Positions 14,025 to 22,559 of a DNA stretch of 42,474 nt are shown piece after piece. Under the pieces are notes generated by a model. The model was not told the origin of the DNA. It made no database searches and saw nothing but the letters and a program-made list of their open reading frames with translations. Origin of the DNA: an uncultured Actinomycetes bacterium (GTDB taxonomy: Bacteria > Actinomycetota > Acidimicrobiia > IMCC26256 > PALSA-555); NCBI GenBank assembly GCA_937927875.1, contig CALEYV010000020.1, positions 1-42,474 of the forward strand, given 5' to 3'. Numbering within the stretch: the stretch's first letter is position 1; each line of letters starts with the position of its first letter. The translations under genes and the position numbers were made by a program.

Positions 14025-16790
14025 ATGGCGATCAACCAGCGGGGGCACGCGCCGGGGAGCGTCGACGCGCGCTCGCTCACCGAGCTGGCCGACCTCCTGC
14101 CGGTCGGCGTCTTCACGACCGACGCCGAGGGCCGCTGCACCTACGTGAGCGAGCGGTGGACCGAGCTCAGCGGACTGGCGGAGAAGGCGGCGCTGGGCCG
14201 GGGCTGGATCGAGGCGCTGTTCCCGGACGACCGGGCCGCGGTCAGCCGGGCCTGGCACCGCTTCGCCGAGGGCCCCGAGCCCCTGTCGGTCGAGTTCCGA
14301 TTCTGCCGGCCGGACGGCAAGACCCGCTGGGTGCGGGCCCAGGCCCGCGCCGAGCGCGACGAGCAGGGTCGCTTCGTCGGCTCGGTCGGGACGGTCACCC
14401 AGCGCACCGACCGCCGGGCCGTCATCTCGCGCGTCACCCAGATCCTCGAGCGCAGCTCCGAGATGGTGGCCGTCATCGACCCGGCGGGGAAGATCCTGTG
14501 GGCGAACGAGGCCGCCGAGCGGGAGCTCGGGCACGAACGGGCGACGAAGTTCGGGACATCCATCTTCGACCTCGTCCACCCCGAGGACCGGCGCCGCGCC
14601 ACCGAGGGGCTGGCCCGGGTGACGGCCGAGGAGACCCCGGCCCCCGTGAACCTCCGCATCGGGGGCGCCGACGGGACGTGGCACGAGCTCGAGGTGGTGG
14701 CGACGAACCTGCTCGACGAGCCGACCGTGCGCGGCGTCGCGCTGAGCGCCCGCGACCTCACCGAGCGCCGCCATCTCGAGCGCCGGGTCCACGAGCTCGA
14801 GCACAGCTTCAGCGCCGCGTTCGAGCTCTCACCAGTCGGGCGAGCGCTGGTCGACCTGCACGGCAACTGGTTGCAGGTCAACGCGCCCTTCGCCGCGATG
14901 CTCGGCAGCCGGCCCGAGGACCTCCGCGGCCGCGACGGCATCGACCTCGTCCACCCGGACGACCAGCGTCGGGTCCGCGCCGAGCTGGCCCGGCTGGTCG
15001 CCGGCGACGTCGACCGGGCGACGGTCAACACCCGGTTCGTGCGTCCCGACGGGGCCACGGTCTGGGTCCGGTTCACGGTCTGGCACGTCTACGGCGACGA
15101 CGGCCAGCCGCTCTACTTCGCGACCGACGCCGTCGACGTCACGGAGCAGCTGACGGCGGCCGCCGAGCTGGCGGCCGGCGAGGAGTGGCTGCGGGCGCTG
15201 CTCGAGCACTCGTCCGACCTCATCATCGTCCTCGACGCCGACCTGCGGGTCAGCTACCTCAGCTCGGCCGCCGAGAGCCTGGTCGGCCTCCCGGCGTCGG
15301 AGACGATGGGGATGACGGCGACCGAGCTCGTCCACCCCGACGACCTCGAGCTGGTCGCGGCCCGGGTCGCGGGCGTGCTCGCCGAGCCCGGCGCCACCGG
15401 TCGGGTCAACTGCCGGGTTCGCCACCGCGACGGCTCCTACCGGTGGGTCGAGGCGGTGGGCCAGAACCTCCTCGACCACCCTGCGGTCGCCGGGCTGGTC
15501 ATCAACGCCCGCGACATCACGGACCGGGTCCGAAGCGACGCCGTCCTGCGGGCCACCCAGGATCGCTTCGAGGCCCTCGTCGAGCACGCGTCCGACCTCA
15601 TCACCGTGAACGACCTCGAGGGGATCGTCACCTACGTGAGCCCCTCGTCGGCGAGCGTGCTCGGCTACGAGCCGGCTGACCTGGTCGGGACCCAAGCCCG
15701 CGACCTCATCCACCCCGACGACGTGGACCGGGTCGAGCGCACCGCCGCCGAGCAGTTCGCCCGGGGGGTGCCGGCGCCGATCCAGTATCGGGCCCGCCAC
15801 CGGGACGGCTCCTGGCGCGACTTCGAGGCGATCGTCACCGACCTCATCGAGGAGCCGTCGGTCCTCGGCGTCGTGACCAACGCCCGCGATATCACCGACC
15901 GCCGGTTCGCCGAGCGCCGAGCGTCGGGCCTGGTCGAGATCCTCGAGGCCACGAACGAGCTCGTCGTCGTGTCGGACGTGCGGGGCACGATCAACTACGC
16001 GAACCGCTCGGCTCGGGCGCTGCTCGGCGCGCGCGAGCGCCAGCACGTGTCCGAGCTGTCGTCGCCGACGTCACGAGAGCGGCTGCGGGGCGAGATCATG
16101 CCGGAGGTGCGCCGCCGGGGCGCCTGGTCCGGGGAGCTCGAGCTCGTCGACCGCGACGGTCGGCGGTTCCCGGTCGCGGCGACGGTGCAGGCCCACCGCG
16201 ACGACGACGGCAGCGTGGCCCGCCTGGCCACGATCGCCCACGACATCTCAGAGCTCAAGGCCGCCCAGCGCCGCCTCGAGTTCGACGCCACCCACGACGC
16301 GCTGACGAGCCTGCCGAACCGGGCCCTGTTCCGCGAGATCGGTGAGCGCGCCCTCTCCCGGGCCCGTCGCACGAGCGACGACCTGGCCGTGCTGTTCCTC
16401 GACCTCGACGGCTTCAAGCTCGTCAACGACAGCTACGGGCACGACATCGGCGACCTGCTCCTCGGGATGGTGGCGCGCCGGCTCCGGGAGGCGGTCCGGG
16501 CCGGCGATGTGCTCGCCCGGCTGGGCGGCGACGAGTTCGTCATCCTCTGCGAGAACCCCCGCGGCGAGCACCAGATGCTCGAGCTGTCCGAGCGCATCAT
16601 CGAGACGGTGTCGCAGCCGTTCGCGATCGACGGTCACGAGGTCCGCGTCGGCCTCAGCATCGGGATCGCGTTCTCCCAGGGCACCGAGGAGGGCATCGGC
16701 GAGCTGGTCCGCGACGCCGACGTCGCGCTCTACCGCGCCAAGCACGAGGGCCGGGGCCGGGCCCAGGTCTTCGACGAGTCGCTGCTGTAG
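14025..16790 (+). CDS. Diguanylate cyclase with six tandem PAS domains
   Basis: The protein is 921 aa from ATG 14025, preceded by GGAGGGGAGG with 5-nt spacing. Six PAS domains begin at about residues 22, 145, 262, 389, 515 and 636, each ending in the PAC-type stretch that contains a variant of RDITDR or DVTEQ. No transmembrane segment is present, so it is a cytosolic sensor. The GGDEF domain (about 755-918) has LDLDGFKLVNDSYGHDIGD, the intact active site LGGDEF (GGDEF at 834-838) and the inhibitory I-site RAGD (825-828) exactly five residues before it. It should make cyclic di-GMP and be held back by its product. No EAL or HD-GYP partner is in the window. PAS ligands (haem, flavin, small molecules) cannot be told. 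Confidence 0.93.
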   Translation: MAINQRGHAPGSVDARSLTELADLLPVGVFTTDAEGRCTYVSERWTELSGLAEKAALGRGWIEALFPDDRAAVSRAWHRFAEGPEPLSVEFRFCRPDGKTRWVRAQARAERDEQGRFVGSVGTVTQRTDRRAVISRVTQILERSSEMVAVIDPAGKILWANEAAERELGHERATKFGTSIFDLVHPEDRRRATEGLARVTAEETPAPVNLRIGGADGTWHELEVVATNLLDEPTVRGVALSARDLTERRHLERRVHELEHSFSAAFELSPVGRALVDLHGNWLQVNAPFAAMLGSRPEDLRGRDGIDLVHPDDQRRVRAELARLVAGDVDRATVNTRFVRPDGATVWVRFTVWHVYGDDGQPLYFATDAVDVTEQLTAAAELAAGEEWLRALLEHSSDLIIVLDADLRVSYLSSAAESLVGLPASETMGMTATELVHPDDLELVAARVAGVLAEPGATGRVNCRVRHRDGSYRWVEAVGQNLLDHPAVAGLVINARDITDRVRSDAVLRATQDRFEALVEHASDLITVNDLEGIVTYVSPSSASVLGYEPADLVGTQARDLIHPDDVDRVERTAAEQFARGVPAPIQYRARHRDGSWRDFEAIVTDLIEEPSVLGVVTNARDITDRRFAERRASGLVEILEATNELVVVSDVRGTINYANRSARALLGARERQHVSELSSPTSRERLRGEIMPEVRRRGAWSGELELVDRDGRRFPVAATVQAHRDDDGSVARLATIAHDISELKAAQRRLEFDATHDALTSLPNRALFREIGERALSRARRTSDDLAVLFLDLDGFKLVNDSYGHDIGDLLLGMVARRLREAVRAGDVLARLGGDEFVILCENPRGEHQMLELSERIIETVSQPFAIDGHEVRVGLSIGIAFSQGTEEGIGELVRDADVALYRAKHEGRGRAQVFDESLL

Positions 16791-16798
16791 CCGGGGAC

Positions 16799-17356
16799 CT
16801 AGCCGAGCCAGCCCTCGGCCCGCGCCAGCAGGAACCGGCTCACCTCGAGGCAGCGGTCGAGCAGCTCGCACGACACCGCATCCCCGTCGCGGATGCGCAG
16901 GAGCGACACCCGCTGGTGCGCGACGACGCGCAGCGCCCGCTCGGGCGCCTCGGTGGCCGAGGGGATCGAGTCGATCGCCGACACCTCGAGCGGCAGCTCG
17001 GGGCCGCCGATCCCGGCCAGGTCGGTGGCGAGCACCAGCAGGTCGGGATCCTGGGGCAGCGGCGGAAGGCCCCACGTGAAGTTGAGCGGGAACCCGTACT
17101 CGTCGGGCGGGTCGTCGCCCTCGGGGCGGGCCATCACGGCGTCCTCGAACCCGAGCAGGGTGCGGGGGTCGACCTCGAGCGACAGGTAGAGGTCGACCGG
17201 GCCCTCGCACCCCTCCTCGGGGTGCACGTCGACCTCCCACGTCTGGCGCAGCGAGTAGCTCTCGACGAAGTGGCGCTCGTCGTGGACATGGAAGCCGTGC
17301 TCGACCGCGTGGTCCTTCAGGTCGGCGACGAACCCGGGCACGTCGATGACCGCCAC
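16799..17356 (-). CDS. Hypothetical protein (185 aa)
   Basis: I do not recognise this protein. It starts at GTG 17356, one base after the rdgB stop, with the ribosome site GAGGAGGTG lying in the end of rdgB. It begins DVPGFVADLKDHAVEHGFHVHDERHF and contains DLYLSLEVDPRTLLGFED and NFTWGLPPLPQDPDLLVL, suggesting an alpha/beta domain. The C-terminus is helical (CELLDRCLEVSRFLLARAEGWLG). No signal peptide or Cys motif is seen. It is the last gene of the long minus-strand run and converges on the cyclase gene with 8 bp between stops. Confidence 0.72.
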   Translation of the reverse strand: MAVIDVPGFVADLKDHAVEHGFHVHDERHFVESYSLRQTWEVDVHPEEGCEGPVDLYLSLEVDPRTLLGFEDAVMARPEGDDPPDEYGFPLNFTWGLPPLPQDPDLLVLATDLAGIGGPELPLEVSAIDSIPSATEAPERALRVVAHQRVSLLRIRDGDAVSCELLDRCLEVSRFLLARAEGWLG

Positions 17357-17357
17357 G

Positions 17358-18011
17358 TCACACCTCCTCGGGGCCGACGCTGGCCCCACCGGGCCCGGGC
17401 GGATCGAGATGGCCGGCCTGGTCGAGGATGGCGAGGCCCTCGGCGAGCGTACGGAACGCGGCGCCCCGGTGCGAGCAGGCGTCCTTCTCGGGGCCGGTGA
17501 GCTCGGCGAAGGTGCGGCCGTCGCCGGCGTCGGCGATGAACACCGAGTCGTACCCGAACCCGCGGTGGCCTCGACGCTCACTGGCGATCGCGCCGGCCGC
17601 GGTGCCGATCGCCGCCAGCTCGCGCCCGTCGGGGAAGCTGGCCACGGCGACGGTCACGAACCGGGCCCGGCGCCGCTCGAGCGGGACCCCGTCGAGGCGC
17701 TCGAGGAGCAGCGCCACGTTGTCGTCGTCGCTGGCCGCGGGTCCGGCGAAGCGGGCCGCGTGCACGCCCGGCGCGCCGGCGAGCGCGTCGACCTCGAGCC
17801 CGGTGTCGTCGGCGATCGCGGCTTCGCCGGTTGCGTCCCGCACCGCCCGTGCCTTCAGCCGGGCGTTGTCCTCGATGGTGGCGCCGGTCTCGTCGACCGG
17901 CGGGAGCGTCGCCGGCCGCGGCACCAGCTCGAGGGGCAGGCCGGCGTCGGTGAGGATGGCGTCGATCTCGCGTGCCTTGCCGGGGTTGGCGGTCGCCAGC
18001 ACGAACCGCAT
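17358..18011 (-). CDS. rdgB: Non-canonical purine NTP pyrophosphatase (RdgB/HAM1)
   Basis: The protein is 217 aa. It has the family N-terminus VLATANPGKAREI, the acidic DDTGLEVDALAGAPGVHAARFAG, and the C-terminal GFGYDSVF plus SHRGAAFRTL base-recognition motif. The enzyme hydrolyses dITP, XTP and ITP to monophosphate and pyrophosphate, cleaning the nucleotide pool in the cytosol. The ATG overlaps the rph stop by one base (TGATG). An rph-rdgB pair is the standard actinobacterial arrangement. The C-terminal tail rich in Gly and Pro is longer than in E. coli. Confidence 0.95.
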   Translation of the reverse strand: MRFVLATANPGKAREIDAILTDAGLPLELVPRPATLPPVDETGATIEDNARLKARAVRDATGEAAIADDTGLEVDALAGAPGVHAARFAGPAASDDDNVALLLERLDGVPLERRRARFVTVAVASFPDGRELAAIGTAAGAIASERRGHRGFGYDSVFIADAGDGRTFAELTGPEKDACSHRGAAFRTLAEGLAILDQAGHLDPPGPGGASVGPEEV

Positions 18012-18754
18012 CAGGTGGGCCGGGGCGGCGGCGGCTCGGCGACGAGCTCGCGCTGCAGCGCGACCAGGTCGGCGATCCCGAGCTCGGCGAGGCGGAGCAG
18101 GTCGTCGAGCTCACCGCGCGAGAACGGCGTCCCCTCCGCGGTGCCCTGCACCTCGATGTAGCGGCCGCTCCCGGTCATGACCACGTTCATGTCCACCTCG
18201 GCCCGGGCGTCCTCGGAGTAGTCGAGGTCGAGGCACGGGAGCGCGTCGACCACGCCCACCGACACCGCTCCGCAGGCGTCCGTGACGGGGTGCGACGTGA
18301 GCTTCCCGAGGCCGACCAGCCGGGTGCAGGCGTCGTGGAGGGCGAGGTACGCGCCGCAGATGGACGCGGTCCGGGTGCCCCCGTCGGCTTGGAGCGCGTC
18401 GCAGTCGACCGTGATCTGCACCTCCCCCATCGTCGTGAGCTCGGTCACCGCCCGCAGCGAGCGGCCGATGAGGCGCTGGATCTCCTGGGTGCGACCCGAC
18501 TGCCGGCCGCGGGCGGCTTCGCGGTCGCTGCGCTCGGTCGTCGAGCCGGGCAGCATCGAGTACTCGGCGGTGACCCAGCCCCGACCCGAGCCGCGCAGCC
18601 ACGGCGGCACCCGCTCCTCCACCGACGCCGTGCACAGCACCCGGGTCTTGCCGAACTCGACCAGCACCGAGCCGGCCGCGAACTCGGTGAAGTCGCGCGT
18701 GAAGGTCACGGGACGCAGCTCGTCGGGCTCCCGCCCGTCCCGGCGCGGACCCAT
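18011..18754 (-). CDS. rph: Ribonuclease PH
   Basis: The protein is 247 aa, the usual length. It begins with RRDGREPDELRPVTFTRDFT, typical of RNase PH, and has SVLVEFGKTRVLCTASVEE, the phosphate-binding GRQSGRTQEIQRLIGRSLRA and the substrate loop ALQADGGTRTASICGAY. It trims the 3' ends of tRNA precursors using phosphate. Since none of the tRNA genes in this window encodes CCA, 3' trimming before CCA addition fits. ATG 18754 lies 2 bp after the stop of the metallo-hydrolase gene. Confidence 0.96.
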   Translation of the reverse strand: MGPRRDGREPDELRPVTFTRDFTEFAAGSVLVEFGKTRVLCTASVEERVPPWLRGSGRGWVTAEYSMLPGSTTERSDREAARGRQSGRTQEIQRLIGRSLRAVTELTTMGEVQITVDCDALQADGGTRTASICGAYLALHDACTRLVGLGKLTSHPVTDACGAVSVGVVDALPCLDLDYSEDARAEVDMNVVMTGSGRYIEVQGTAEGTPFSRGELDDLLRLAELGIADLVALQRELVAEPPPPRPT

Positions 18755-18756
18755 CG

Positions 18757-19494
18757 TCAGACCGCGATCACCAGGTCGGGCGCGGCCAGGTCGACCGGCT
18801 CGCCGAACGCGGCCGCGCCCTCGGCGGCCGCCTGCTCACGGTCGACCTGGGGCCACAGGTGGGTGAGGACCAGCCGGCGCGCGCCCGCCGCCTTCGCGGC
18901 CTCGCCGGCCTCGCGGGCCGACAGGTGGATCGGCGCCGCCTTGGCCTCGTGGAGATACGTCGCCTCCGAGAGCACGACGTCGGCCCCGTGCTCGAACGCC
19001 TCGACGCTCCACGCCGGCCCGGTGTCGGACGTGTAGATCATGCGGGAGTCCCCCGCGGTCAGCTCCACCGCGTAGGTGGGCGGCGGGTGGTCGGTGCGGG
19101 AGAACCGCAGCGTCGCGGCGCCGATGGTGACCGGCCGCTGCTCGTCGATGACGTGCCAGTCGAAGACGTCGCCCCAGTCGCCGTCGACGAGGGTCCCGAG
19201 GTGCTCACGGAGGCCGGCCGGCGCGTACACGGCGAGCCCGGTCCGGTTCGTGGCGTAGCGCAGCATGACGTGGAGCCCGTACATGTCGACGCAGTGGTCG
19301 GGGTGCCGGTGGGTGAGCACCACCGCGGTGAGGTCCTCGACGGGCAGGTGCCGCTGCAGCGGCCCGAAGGTGCCGTTGCCGCAGTCGAGCCACACCGCGG
19401 CCCCGTTCTCGCGCACGAGGTACCCACTGCAGGCGCCGCTGTCGGGCCCGCCGTAGGAGCCGGAGCAGCCGAGCACGGTCAGCTCCACGACCAC
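18757..19494 (-). CDS. Metallo-beta-lactamase-fold hydrolase, Rv1339-like (putative cyclic nucleotide phosphodiesterase)
   Basis: The protein is 245 aa. After LTVLGCSGSYGGPDSGACSGYLV comes the metal motif HRHPDH (about residues 62-67), then DTGPAW and LVLTHLWP with further ligands, the layout of the RNase Z/phosphodiesterase branch. It sits between murI and rph exactly as Rv1339 does in Mycobacterium tuberculosis; Rv1339 has been reported to act as an atypical cAMP phosphodiesterase. The function here is inferred from that place and the fold. GTG 19494 and GTG 19488 are both possible starts; either overlaps the murI end. Confidence 0.85.
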   Translation of the reverse strand: MVVELTVLGCSGSYGGPDSGACSGYLVRENGAAVWLDCGNGTFGPLQRHLPVEDLTAVVLTHRHPDHCVDMYGLHVMLRYATNRTGLAVYAPAGLREHLGTLVDGDWGDVFDWHVIDEQRPVTIGAATLRFSRTDHPPPTYAVELTAGDSRMIYTSDTGPAWSVEAFEHGADVVLSEATYLHEAKAAPIHLSAREAGEAAKAAGARRLVLTHLWPQVDREQAAAEGAAAFGEPVDLAAPDLVIAV

Positions 19495-20276
19495 GCCTCC
19501 ACGCGCTCGACCTCGGGCCCGAGGAAGCGGGCGCCGAGCCGCCGGAACTGGTCCGGGTCCCCGCTGGTCATGAAGCGCGGCGACACGGGGCCGGTGAGCG
19601 CGCCGATCGCGCCGAGACGCTCGCGGACCGCGAACGCGGTCTCGTCGGCGCTGGAAACGAGCACGACGTCGCGACCCATCACGTCACCGATGGTACGAGC
19701 CAAGAGGGGGTAGTGCGTGCAGCCGAGCACCAACGTGTCGATGGCCGCCGTGCGAAGGGGCGCGAGGAGGCGTTCGGCGAGCACGTGGACCTGGTCGGAG
19801 TCGACGTCGCCGGCCTCGACGAACTCGACGAACCCCGGGCACGCCGCGCAGACCAGCGCCAGCGAGGGATCGACACGCGCCGCGGCTCGCTGGTACGCGC
19901 CGGACGCGACCGTCCCGACGGTGCCGATGACGCCGATCCGGCCCGAGCGGCTCGCTCGGGCGGCGGCGCGCAACCCGGGCTCGATCACCCCGATGACGGG
20001 GACGGGCAGGCGGGCGTCGAGGACGTCGAGGGCGGCCGCGGCCGCGCTGTTGCACGCGACGACGATGGCGCGCGCCCCCCGGTCCATCAGCAGGTCGCCG
20101 ATCTCGAGCGCGTACTTCAGGACCTCGTCGCCCGGCTTCGGTCCGTAGGGGAACCGCCCCGAGTCGCCGAAGTAGAGGATGGGCTCGCCGGGGAGCAGGT
20201 CGAGCAGCGAGCGCACGACGGTGAGGCCGCCGAGCCCGGAGTCGAAGACGCCGATCGGTGCCGCGCTGGTCGTCAC
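19479..20276 (-). CDS. murI: Glutamate racemase
   Basis: The protein is 265 aa. It has IGVFDSGLGGLTVVRSL, LYFGDSGRFPYGPK, the two catalytic cysteines Cys75 in VVACNSAA and Cys186 in LVLGCTHYPLL, and the phosphate-free active-site layout of aspartate/glutamate racemases. It converts L- to D-glutamate for peptidoglycan in the cytosol. The GTG start overlaps the sua5 stop (GTGA), so translation is coupled. Confidence 0.96.
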   Translation of the reverse strand: MTTSAAPIGVFDSGLGGLTVVRSLLDLLPGEPILYFGDSGRFPYGPKPGDEVLKYALEIGDLLMDRGARAIVVACNSAAAAALDVLDARLPVPVIGVIEPGLRAAARASRSGRIGVIGTVGTVASGAYQRAAARVDPSLALVCAACPGFVEFVEAGDVDSDQVHVLAERLLAPLRTAAIDTLVLGCTHYPLLARTIGDVMGRDVVLVSSADETAFAVRERLGAIGALTGPVSPRFMTSGDPDQFRRLGARFLGPEVERVEAWSWS

Positions 20277-21262
20277 GCCCGCTCCCGCGGGTGGGCGGCC
20301 CGGGCGAGCCGGTCGGCGACGGCCGCGCCGAGTCCGACCGGGGGTGGCGCGACCGCCAGGACGACGTCGAGCCGGAGGCGATCAGCCTCGCGGAGCAGCC
20401 GGTAGAGCTCCCGGGCGAGCCCGTCGACATCGGCCGGGGCTCGCAACAGCTGCACGCCCGACGGCAGGTCGGGCGGCGGCGACGCGGCCAGCAGCCCGAC
20501 CTGGCGCCCGTCGCGGAGCAGCTGTTGGGCTCGGCGGGCGACGTCGGGCGCGGCGACGAGGACGACGTCGGCCTCCGGCGCGTAATGCGAGGGGAGCGTC
20601 CCCGGCGCCGCCCGCTCGCCGTCGTCGCAGACCGGCACCGCTCCGCCGACGATCGCCTCGAGCCGTTCCTGGGGGATGCCGCCCCGGCGCAGGATCACGG
20701 GCCGGTCGTCGGAGCAGTCGACGACCGTCGATTCGACGCCCACCCGGCAGGGGCCGTCGTCGAGGACGGCGTCGACGTCGTCGACCAGGTCGGCGCGGAC
20801 ATGCTCGGCGGTCGTGGGGCTCACGCGTCCGAACCGGTTGGCGGACGGTGCGGCCACGCCGCCCCCGAACCGCGTCAGCAGCCGCTGCGCGACCGGCTGG
20901 TCGGGGACGCGCAGGCCGACGGTGTCTCGGCCGCCGGTGACCTCGTCGCGCACCGTGGCCGCGCGCGGGAGGACGAGGGTGAGCGGACCCGGCCAGCAGG
21001 CGTCGGCGAGGGCGAGGGCCGCCGACGGGACCCGGGCCGCCCACGGCGCGAGCAGCTCCTCGCACGATGGCCGGGCGGCGAGGTGGACGATGACCGGGTG
21101 CGTCGCGGGCCGTCCCTTCACCTCGTAGAGGCGCCGCAGCGCGCCGGGATTCTGGGCGTCGGCGCCGAGGCCGTAGACCGTCTCGGTAGGGAAGGCGACG
21201 AGACCGCCCCGGCGCAGCACCCGCGCCGCGTCCTCGACGGCCTCCGTGCTGACCGGGCTCAC
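20273..21262 (-). CDS. L-threonylcarbamoyladenylate synthase (Sua5 type)
   Basis: The protein is 329 aa from GTG 21262, which overlaps the cysM stop (GTGA). The N-terminal YrdC domain (about residues 8-195) has FPTETVYGLGADA, the KGRP loop, WPGPLTLVL and SANRFGRVSPT. The extra C-terminal Sua5 domain (about 225-329; LPSHYAPEADVVLV joins it) marks it as Sua5 rather than the short TsaC. It makes the threonylcarbamoyl-AMP used for the t6A37 modification of ANN-decoding tRNAs. In M. tuberculosis the corresponding place holds a rhomboid-like gene, so this position varies. Confidence 0.92.
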   Translation of the reverse strand: MSPVSTEAVEDAARVLRRGGLVAFPTETVYGLGADAQNPGALRRLYEVKGRPATHPVIVHLAARPSCEELLAPWAARVPSAALALADACWPGPLTLVLPRAATVRDEVTGGRDTVGLRVPDQPVAQRLLTRFGGGVAAPSANRFGRVSPTTAEHVRADLVDDVDAVLDDGPCRVGVESTVVDCSDDRPVILRRGGIPQERLEAIVGGAVPVCDDGERAAPGTLPSHYAPEADVVLVAAPDVARRAQQLLRDGRQVGLLAASPPPDLPSGVQLLRAPADVDGLARELYRLLREADRLRLDVVLAVAPPPVGLGAAVADRLARAAHPRERA

Positions 21263-22194
21263 CAGTAGTTGATGCGCGTCGCGCGCTCGGCGACGACGTC
21301 GATCGGGTCCGTCCACGCCCCCGACGACAGGTACTTCCAGCCGCCGTCGGGAAGCAGCGTGACGACGGTCCCCGACTCGAGGTCGGCCGCGGCCTTGGCC
21401 GCGCCGGCGACTGCGGCGCCCGAGGAGATACCGGCGAACACGCCGCACTCGTTCAGCAGTCGGCGCAGCCACCGGATCGACTCCTCGGCCCGCACGATCA
21501 GCTTCCGGTCCAGCACGTCGGGCTCGAAGATCGGCGGCACGAAGCCGTCGTCGAGTGAGCGGAGTCCTTGCACGAGCTCGCCGGCCGGCGGCTCGACCGC
21601 GACGACCCGCACCGCCGGGTTCTGCTCCTTCAGGAACCTGCCGACGCCCATCAGCGTGCCGCTGGTCCCCAGCCCGGCCACGAACACGTCGACCTCGGGG
21701 CAGTCGCGCCAGATCTCGGGGCCGGTGCCCTCGTAGTGCGCGAGCGGGTTGGCGGGGTTCCCGTACTGGAACAGGAACCGCAGCGTCGGGTCGTCGGCGG
21801 CCAGCTTCTCGGCGAGGCGGATCGCCCCGTTGCTGCCCTCCTCGCCCGGCGACAGGACCACGTCGGCGCCGAAGATCTCGAGCAGCTGGCGCCGCTCGAC
21901 CGACACGTTCTCGGGCATGACGACGCGGAGCTGGTAGCCGCGCAGCTTGGCGACCAGGGCCAGCCCGATCCCGGTGTTGCCCGACGACGGCTCGAGGATG
22001 GTGTCGCCCGGGTGCAGGGCGCCGTCGCGCTCGGCCTGCTCGACCATGAACAGGGCGATCCGGTCCTTCGAGGACCCACCCGGGTTCTGGCCCTCGAGCT
22101 TGGCGTAGATCCGGACGTTCGGGTTCGGCGACAGGGCGTGGATGCCGACCAGCGGCGTGTCGCCGATCACGCCGAGCACGGTCTCGAACCTCAT
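21259..22194 (-). CDS. cysM: Cysteine synthase CysM (O-phosphoserine / CysO-thiocarboxylate dependent type)
   Basis: The protein is 311 aa with the PLP lysine Lys43 in NPGGSSKDRIA, the substrate loop EPSSGNTGIGLALVA, the phosphate cup GLGTSGTLMG, and GISSGAAVAGA near the end. Its overall form follows the mycobacterial CysM, including the segment VQGLRSLDDGFVPPIFE and an extended C-terminal tail (GWKYLSSGAW onward) that closes the active site in that enzyme. The sulfur donor there is the thiocarboxylate of CysO, and cysO plus mec lie directly upstream. It should therefore make cysteine from O-phosphoserine and CysO-COSH. A 78-bp gap separates it from cysO; ATG 22194 has no clear Shine-Dalgarno. 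Confidence 0.93.
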   Translation of the reverse strand: MRFETVLGVIGDTPLVGIHALSPNPNVRIYAKLEGQNPGGSSKDRIALFMVEQAERDGALHPGDTILEPSSGNTGIGLALVAKLRGYQLRVVMPENVSVERRQLLEIFGADVVLSPGEEGSNGAIRLAEKLAADDPTLRFLFQYGNPANPLAHYEGTGPEIWRDCPEVDVFVAGLGTSGTLMGVGRFLKEQNPAVRVVAVEPPAGELVQGLRSLDDGFVPPIFEPDVLDRKLIVRAEESIRWLRRLLNECGVFAGISSGAAVAGAAKAAADLESGTVVTLLPDGGWKYLSSGAWTDPIDVVAERATRINYW

Positions 22195-22272
22195 CGGGAG
22201 GCTGGCCTGGCCGTCGAGGGCCCGGCGCTCGGGCGGTGCGGCCGTGTCGAGCCCGTCACCGCGGCGCGCCGA

Positions 22273-22548
22273 CTACCCGCCGGCGACGGCGGGCAGGATC
22301 GAGATGACGTCGCCGTCGGCGACCTTGGTGTCGAGCTGGTCGAGATACCGGATGTCGTCGTCGTTGCGGTAGACGTTGACGAACTTGTGCAGCTGGCCGC
22401 CCTCGTCGATGAGGTTGCCCGCCAGCTCGGGGTGCTCGGCGATGAGGGCCTGGAAGACCTCGCCCACCGTCGATCCGTCGGCCGAGAGCGTGGCGGCGCC
22501 GCCCGCTTGCGGGCGCAGCAGGGTCGGCAGGCGGACCTCGACGGACAT
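22273..22548 (-). CDS. cysO: Sulfur carrier protein CysO (MoaD/ThiS family)
   Basis: The protein is 91 aa with a beta-grasp fold. It has VEVRLPTLLRPQAGG at the N-terminus, the TVGEVFQALIAEHPEL helix, FVNVYRNDDDIRYLDQLDTKVADGD, and ILPAVAGG ending in the Gly-Gly that is activated to a thiocarboxylate. In the mycobacterial pathway a MoeB-like enzyme loads sulfur, CysM adds the alanyl part, and Mec releases cysteine. It lies 11 bp after mec. The ATG at 22548 is preferred over a longer frame that would lie inside mec. Confidence 0.93.
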   Translation of the reverse strand: MSVEVRLPTLLRPQAGGAATLSADGSTVGEVFQALIAEHPELAGNLIDEGGQLHKFVNVYRNDDDIRYLDQLDTKVADGDVISILPAVAGG

Positions 22549-22559
22549 CGCGGGCCAGT

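Noticed and set aside
13593..14804. 403-aa minus-strand frame
   Set aside because: Most of it lies under the diguanylate cyclase gene; only the last 111 codons show their own Cys pattern.
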